From Algibacter mikhailovii (lineage in GTDB: Bacteria; Bacteroidota; Bacteroidia; Flavobacteriales; Flavobacteriaceae), in assembly GCF_014651495.1 (NCBI RefSeq), contig NZ_BMWZ01000006.1, positions 198,697-262,696 of the forward strand: a stretch of DNA of 64,000 nucleotides, in the 5' to 3' direction. The notes beneath the pieces were generated by a model that was given only the letters and a program-made list of their open reading frames with translations, did not search any database and was not told the DNA's origin. The position numbers were made by a program, and so were the translations under genes. Shown here one piece after another: positions 59,747 through 64,000 of the stretch. How positions within the stretch are numbered: position 1 is the stretch's first letter; each line of letters begins with the position of its first letter.

Positions 59747-61195
59747 ATGAAGAGACATAGTCTATTGATTTTATTAGTTTTTGTTCTTTTCACTTGTTCC
59801 TGTAAGCAAGAAAAGAAAACAGTTGTAGTTCCAAAGAAAAAACCAAATATTATTTACATTTTAGCTGATGATTTAGGGTATGGTGATTTGGGCTGTTATG
59901 GTCAAGAAAAAATACAAACACCCCATATTGATAAACTCGCAGCAGAAGGAATAAGGTTTACCCAGCATTATAGTGGTTCCACGGTTTGTGCACCGTCCCG
60001 TTCAGCATTAATGACAGGACAACATACAGGACATACACCAATACGTGGTAATAAAGAATTGAAAGGGCAGGAAGGTCAAACACCCCTACCTCATGCTTCT
60101 GTGACTATAGCAGAAGTTTTAAAAAAGGCAGGATACGTTACGGGAGGATTCGGAAAATGGGGATTAGGATTTATTGGTTCTGAAGGGGACCCGAATAATC
60201 AAGGTTTTGATGAATTTTATGGTTATAACTGCCAAAGGATGGCACATAGATATTATCCGCCATATCTATGGAGAAATCGCGAAAAGGATAGTTTAAAGGG
60301 GAATAATTGGATAGATACTGTGACCTATGCCCCCGATAAAATACAAGAGGAAACTCTTCAGTTTATTGAGAAAAATAAAAATAAACCTTTTTTCGCGTAT
60401 GTCCCTATTGTTTTACCTCATGCCGAATTAATCTCCCCTAAAGATTCCATTCTTGCTAAGTATATTGGGAAATTTAGGGAGACACCTTTTAAGAATGCCA
60501 AATCTTCTGATTATGGGCCAGACTTGATTATAAGCAGATATTGTTCTCAGGAAACACCATATGCAGTTTTTGCCGCAATGATAAGTAGAACGGATGCTTA
60601 TGTGGGGCAAATTATAGAAAAATTAAAAACACTTGGTCTGGATGAAAATACCATTGTGATGTTTTCAAGTGATAATGGGCCACATGAGGTTGGTGGTGCA
60701 GACCCCTATTTTTTCAATAGTTCAGGAGGGTTGAAAGGTGTGAAAAGAGATTTATATGAAGGCGGTATTAGAGTACCGTTTATTGTAAAATGGCCAAAAA
60801 AAATAAAACCAGGAACAACATCAAATCATGCATCGGCCTTTTGGGATATTCTGCCAACTTTGGCAGAGCTAGTAGGAGATCAAACGGTCATTAAATCTAG
60901 TGACGGCATTTCATTGTGGCCCACGCTTTTAGAGGAAGGTGAGCAACAGCAGCATGAATATCTTTATTGGGAATTTAGTGCTAAAGGTGGACGCAAAGCG
61001 GTAAGGAAAGGTAATTGGAAAGGCGTTTGTTATGATATTCATAAGAACGGTTATGATAATTTTGAACTTTATGATTTATCAATAGATGCATTAGAAACGC
61101 AAAATTTAGCGGAACAACATCCAGATATTGTAGTAGCATTAAAGGCGCTAATGAATAGCTCAAGAACAGAATCAAGTCTATTTCCTTTTAAATAA
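59747..61195 (+). CDS. S1-family sulfatase lipoprotein, GALNS-like
   Basis: A 482-residue lipoprotein sulfatase (lipobox TCSC, Cys19). Metal pair in LADDLGYGDLGCYGQ, formylglycine motif C-A-P-S-R (Cys81), GFGKWGLG in place of GKWH, and FSSDNGPHEVGGADPYFFNSSGGLKG. The pattern TVCAPSRSALMTGQHTGH with RGN is typical of the N-acetylgalactosamine-6-sulfatase/arylsulfatase A group. It lies 121 bases after the Tat-exported oxidoreductase in the same direction and may share its transcript. The last plus-strand sulfatase in the window, it is followed by a 547-base gap. Confidence 0.92.
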   Translation: MKRHSLLILLVFVLFTCSCKQEKKTVVVPKKKPNIIYILADDLGYGDLGCYGQEKIQTPHIDKLAAEGIRFTQHYSGSTVCAPSRSALMTGQHTGHTPIRGNKELKGQEGQTPLPHASVTIAEVLKKAGYVTGGFGKWGLGFIGSEGDPNNQGFDEFYGYNCQRMAHRYYPPYLWRNREKDSLKGNNWIDTVTYAPDKIQEETLQFIEKNKNKPFFAYVPIVLPHAELISPKDSILAKYIGKFRETPFKNAKSSDYGPDLIISRYCSQETPYAVFAAMISRTDAYVGQIIEKLKTLGLDENTIVMFSSDNGPHEVGGADPYFFNSSGGLKGVKRDLYEGGIRVPFIVKWPKKIKPGTTSNHASAFWDILPTLAELVGDQTVIKSSDGISLWPTLLEEGEQQQHEYLYWEFSAKGGRKAVRKGNWKGVCYDIHKNGYDNFELYDLSIDALETQNLAEQHPDIVVALKALMNSSRTESSLFPFK

Positions 61196-61742
61196 CATGT
61201 TTTTTGTTTGGACATTCTTCACTGTTAATATTAATTCTACTAGCTTAAGTTTTATGGTTAATTATTGAAGATGCGACTTTTTTAAGCTCTTTTGGCTTCG
61301 TTGTTTATTTCTAAATAATTATTGGACTGAACCTAGTGAATCTCTCCAGTGTGTTTTTTTATCGGGTTACTTGTAATATTTAGAGAAATGTTATTCAAAT
61401 AACAATAATTTCAATTTATAGATGATTTTATGGGAAGTTGATAGTGTTTGTTCTATTTGGTTTCTAGATGTTTTTTATGTTCTAACCATTTGTTTTAATA
61501 TGTGTTACAACGTTTTGAGAAATTAATCAAGTGGGTGAATTATAAGTTTTATAAGGAAATCCTGGCCATTTTGTATTCAAGCATCACCAGTCACAAACGA
61601 ATCTTTTTTAAAGGCATACAGAAAGTACAGGATAGATATTTCGTTTTTATATAATTTATTTGATATAGCTGATATCAATATTTTCAATAGTACTAAAGTT
61701 TTATTCTAAAGTATCCAATCTATTCTAACCTTTTAATTACAC
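61196..61742. other. Long intergenic region upstream of the GntR gene
   Basis: 547 AT-rich bases with no credible ORF or terminator hairpin. TTGTTTTAA at 61490-61498 repeats the core of the motif in 52835-53436. The region probably contains the regulator's promoter and possibly its own binding site. Confidence 0.4.
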
Positions 61743-62744
61743 ATGATTGCTAAGAAAGTTTTTATAAAGGATTTTAATGGTAACAATAATCCTAAATATC
61801 TTAAAATTGTTAATGCCTTTAAGGAATCTATCAATATTAATGCATTAAGTTTTGGAGATAGTATACCCTCCATAAATGAATTTAGTAAAGATTATGGGGT
61901 TTCTAGAGATACTGTGTTTAAGGCCTATACTTTGCTAAAGAAACAAGGATACATAAAAGCAACACCAAATAAAGGCTATTATATAGCTGAAAGCAGAAAA
62001 AAAATTCTATTACTAATAAGTACCTTTAAAGCCTATAAAGAAGTTTTTTATCATTCTTTTATGAGTTATATGCCAGATGATGTTATTGTAGATTTACAGT
62101 TTCATCATTATAATATTAAAAATTTTAAGGCAATGTTAAACCAGGAGAAGGGAAAGTACTATAAATATGTTGTTATGGGCTTTGATCATCCTGAAGTTGC
62201 TGAAAGTCTTTCAAAAATAGCGGAAGAAAAGCTATTGCTTATTGATTGGAAAGCGAATTTATGCGATTCTGGGAATTATGTGTTTCAAGATTTCGGGAAG
62301 GGGTTTTATACTGTTTTAAAGAATGCGTCACATTTATTTGTTAAGTATGATCGTTTAAATTTTGTTTATCCGGAGTATACACATCATCCTTTTGAAAGTG
62401 TAGAAAACTTTAAAACGTTTTGTGAAGATCATAAATTTAAATATACCATTTGCACTGATTCTAACGAGTTATTGGTAAAAAAGGGTACAGCTTACATTTG
62501 CGTTAATGATCGCATACTGCATGAGTTGCTTCGTCAAGCTAATGCTTTTAAATATGAAATTGGGAAAGATGTGGGTATATTATCTTATAATGATACACCC
62601 TTAAAGGCGTATACTTTTAAAGGAATTTCGGTAGTCTCAGTAGACTTTAAGGAATTTGGAGCAAAAGTTGCAGATTTTATAATTTCGAATCAAAAATCAC
62701 AAACGTACTTAACAACAAAATTAATTTTAAGAGATTCCTTGTAA
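61743..62744 (+). CDS. GntR-type HTH/sugar-binding regulator
   Basis: A 333-residue regulator with an N-terminal GntR winged helix (residues about 20-85: INALSFGDSIPSINEFSKDYGVSRDTVFKAYTLLKKQGYIKATPNKGYYI). A LacI-like periplasmic-binding domain follows (about 88-333, ILLLISTFKAYKEVFYHSF..., ending VSVVSVDFKEFGAKVADFII). This fusion is seen in AraR-type and Bacteroidota sugar regulators. It precedes the cytoplasmic oxidoreductase gene by 127 bases on the same strand and probably controls it, perhaps also the flanking GH2/sulfatase genes. The effector is inferred to be a monosaccharide. Confidence 0.88.
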   Translation: MIAKKVFIKDFNGNNNPKYLKIVNAFKESININALSFGDSIPSINEFSKDYGVSRDTVFKAYTLLKKQGYIKATPNKGYYIAESRKKILLLISTFKAYKEVFYHSFMSYMPDDVIVDLQFHHYNIKNFKAMLNQEKGKYYKYVVMGFDHPEVAESLSKIAEEKLLLIDWKANLCDSGNYVFQDFGKGFYTVLKNASHLFVKYDRLNFVYPEYTHHPFESVENFKTFCEDHKFKYTICTDSNELLVKKGTAYICVNDRILHELLRQANAFKYEIGKDVGILSYNDTPLKAYTFKGISVVSVDFKEFGAKVADFIISNQKSQTYLTTKLILRDSL

Positions 62745-62871
62745 TAAATTTAATTTACTTACCATGGTATTTGGTGTAATCTATGGGGGGGTTAGCAGGT
62801 TGCAGCAGGACACAATAGTAAAACTAGTGTTTTATGTTTGAGTTTAGCATGGTAAAAAATACATATTTTAA

Positions 62872-63837
62872 ATGACAGATAATTCAATAGTTTGGGGGGT
62901 AATAGGTTGTGGTGATGTTGTAGAAGTAAAAGGTGGTCCTGGGTTTCAAAAGTGTGATAATTCAAAATTGTTAGCTGTAATGCGCAGAAACAAGGATCTA
63001 GCTGAAGATTTTGCTAAAAGACATAATGTGCCTTTGTGGTATGACGATGCCGATCAATTACTTGCAAATCCAGAAATAAATGCTGTATATATTGCCACTC
63101 CGCCATCCACACATCTAGAGTATGCATTAAAAGCGTTGGATGCCGGAAAGCATGTGTATGTAGAGAAGCCTATGGTGCTATCTAATGCAGAAGCCGAAGA
63201 ACTTATCAAGGCTGTTGATAAAAGTAATACTAAACTTGTTGTAGCACATTATAGACGCTTTCTGCCCATGTATAAACAGGTTAAGAATTTAATCGATACA
63301 GATGCGATAGGAGCTATTAAATTTGTCGATTTGAGGTTTTTACAGCCTTTTGATTTTAATTCTAAAGCGACTTGGCGATTGGATAAAGACGTTTCGGGAG
63401 GAGGCTATTTTCATGATATTGCGCCACATCAAATTGATTTAATGTATCACTTTTTTGGAGCCTATAATGCTGCTAAAGGTATTGCTGTTAACCAATCTAA
63501 AATTAATAATGTGGATGATACCGTTAGCGGAATAATAAGTTTTGAGAACGGTATACAATTTAGAGGGTTGTGGTCTTTTGCGATTCCTAAAGGTTTGCAG
63601 GAAGATAGATGTGTTATTTATGGTGAAAATGGAACTATTGAATTTTCTTTTTATGAGGAGCAAGTTTTCTTGAAATCTAAAACTATGGAACGCACATTTG
63701 GATTTAAAAACCCTACAGATATCCAACGGCCAATGATACAGGAAACGGTTAATTATTTCTTGGAAAAACGCAGTAATCCATGTCCTGTTGAAGATGGGGC
63801 ATTGGTAACACGGTTAATAGAAGAATTTACAAAGTGA
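62872..63837 (+). CDS. Gfo/Idh/MocA-family cytoplasmic oxidoreductase
   Basis: A 321-residue NAD(P)-dependent oxidoreductase without a signal peptide. Rossmann motif VIGCGDVVEVKGGP (residues about 10-23), catalytic EKP in VYVEKPMVL (Lys about 98), and the C-terminal domain with GGGYFHDIAPHQIDLMYHFFG. It resembles 1,5-anhydrofructose reductase, glucose-fructose oxidoreductase and inositol dehydrogenase-like enzymes. It lies downstream of the GntR-type regulator and is clearly distinct from the Tat-exported paralogue at 58441. It could oxidise or reduce a sugar released by the upstream hydrolases. The substrate is unknown. Confidence 0.88.
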   Translation: MTDNSIVWGVIGCGDVVEVKGGPGFQKCDNSKLLAVMRRNKDLAEDFAKRHNVPLWYDDADQLLANPEINAVYIATPPSTHLEYALKALDAGKHVYVEKPMVLSNAEAEELIKAVDKSNTKLVVAHYRRFLPMYKQVKNLIDTDAIGAIKFVDLRFLQPFDFNSKATWRLDKDVSGGGYFHDIAPHQIDLMYHFFGAYNAAKGIAVNQSKINNVDDTVSGIISFENGIQFRGLWSFAIPKGLQEDRCVIYGENGTIEFSFYEEQVFLKSKTMERTFGFKNPTDIQRPMIQETVNYFLEKRSNPCPVEDGALVTRLIEEFTK

Positions 63838-64000
63838 TAATAACATCGTTTTAATAAATAGTTCAGTGATAGGTTGATACCCTCGGAAAGGAAGTGCATC
63901 GGGCAGTTTAATCATATGATATTATTACGTATGATTTTTTTCTTTAATTAAATTTCTACTTTTTTCAATTTCGATGATATAATGGGGGTATAATCCATAA

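Overview
The window is an AT-rich chromosomal segment of a marine Bacteroidota, most likely a Flavobacteriaceae. The signs are a hybrid two-component regulator (HTCS), many SPII lipoproteins, a type IX secretion (Por) sorting domain, promoters of the Bacteroidota TTTG/TAnnTTTG type, few Shine-Dalgarno sites, and a dense set of secreted carbohydrate enzymes. It reads as an accessory region for breaking down sulfated algal polysaccharide: 11 S1 sulfatases, two GH29, two GH2, one GH117, one esterase, three sets of cytoplasmic sugar-acid enzymes, three sugar or sugar-acid transport systems and six transcription regulators. It has no SusC/SusD pair, no endo-acting lyase or hydrolase, and no sulfatase-maturating enzyme, so it is the exo-acting and catabolic part of a larger system.

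Layout. 1-4494 (+): tail of an unknown gene, secreted esterase, small LTxxQ protein, two sulfatases. 4955-10020 (+): HTCS sensor and an AraC regulator. 10108-14532 (-): RhaT-like permease, HpaI-type aldolase, aldehyde dehydrogenase and enolase-superfamily dehydratase, an aldolytic route for an L-sugar acid (L-fuconate, L-rhamnonate or L-galactonate). 14987-18465 (-): T9SS-secreted protein and a sulfatase. 18702-23412 (+): sulfatase and GH2 beta-galactosidase. 23615-31195: LacI regulator divergent from a complete glucuronate operon (fructuronate reductase-type SDR, UxuA, UxaC, TRAP transporter). 31450-43565 (-): an eight-gene operon (Zn-alcohol dehydrogenase, KduD-like SDR, sulfatase, AldA-like dehydrogenase, enolase-superfamily cycloisomerase candidate, sulfatase, mutarotase, RhaT-like permease), its IclR regulator, and a GH117 lipoprotein. 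43827-54879: five sulfatases and two GH29 enzymes, including two GH29/sulfatase pairs that face each other. 55222-61195: an unusual GH2, a Tat-exported Gfo/Idh/MocA protein and a sulfatase. 61743-63837 (+): GntR/periplasmic-binding-type regulator and a cytoplasmic Gfo/Idh/MocA oxidoreductase.

How they may work together (inference). The GH117 sequence carries the family's catalytic pattern and N-terminal motif, so 3,6-anhydro-L-galactose (L-AHG) is a plausible product. The eight-gene operon contains candidates for every step from L-AHG to 2-keto-3-deoxy-D-gluconate (KDG): dehydrogenase, cycloisomerase, 5-dehydrogenase and KduD-like reductase. The glucuronate operon also ends at KDG, so both would need KDG kinase and aldolase encoded elsewhere. 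The aldolytic operon could process L-fucose or L-galactose released by the GH29 enzymes. The simplest model is use of a sulfated agaran/porphyran-like or fucose- and glucuronate-bearing galactan, with sulfatases removing sulfate outside the cytoplasm before exo-hydrolysis.
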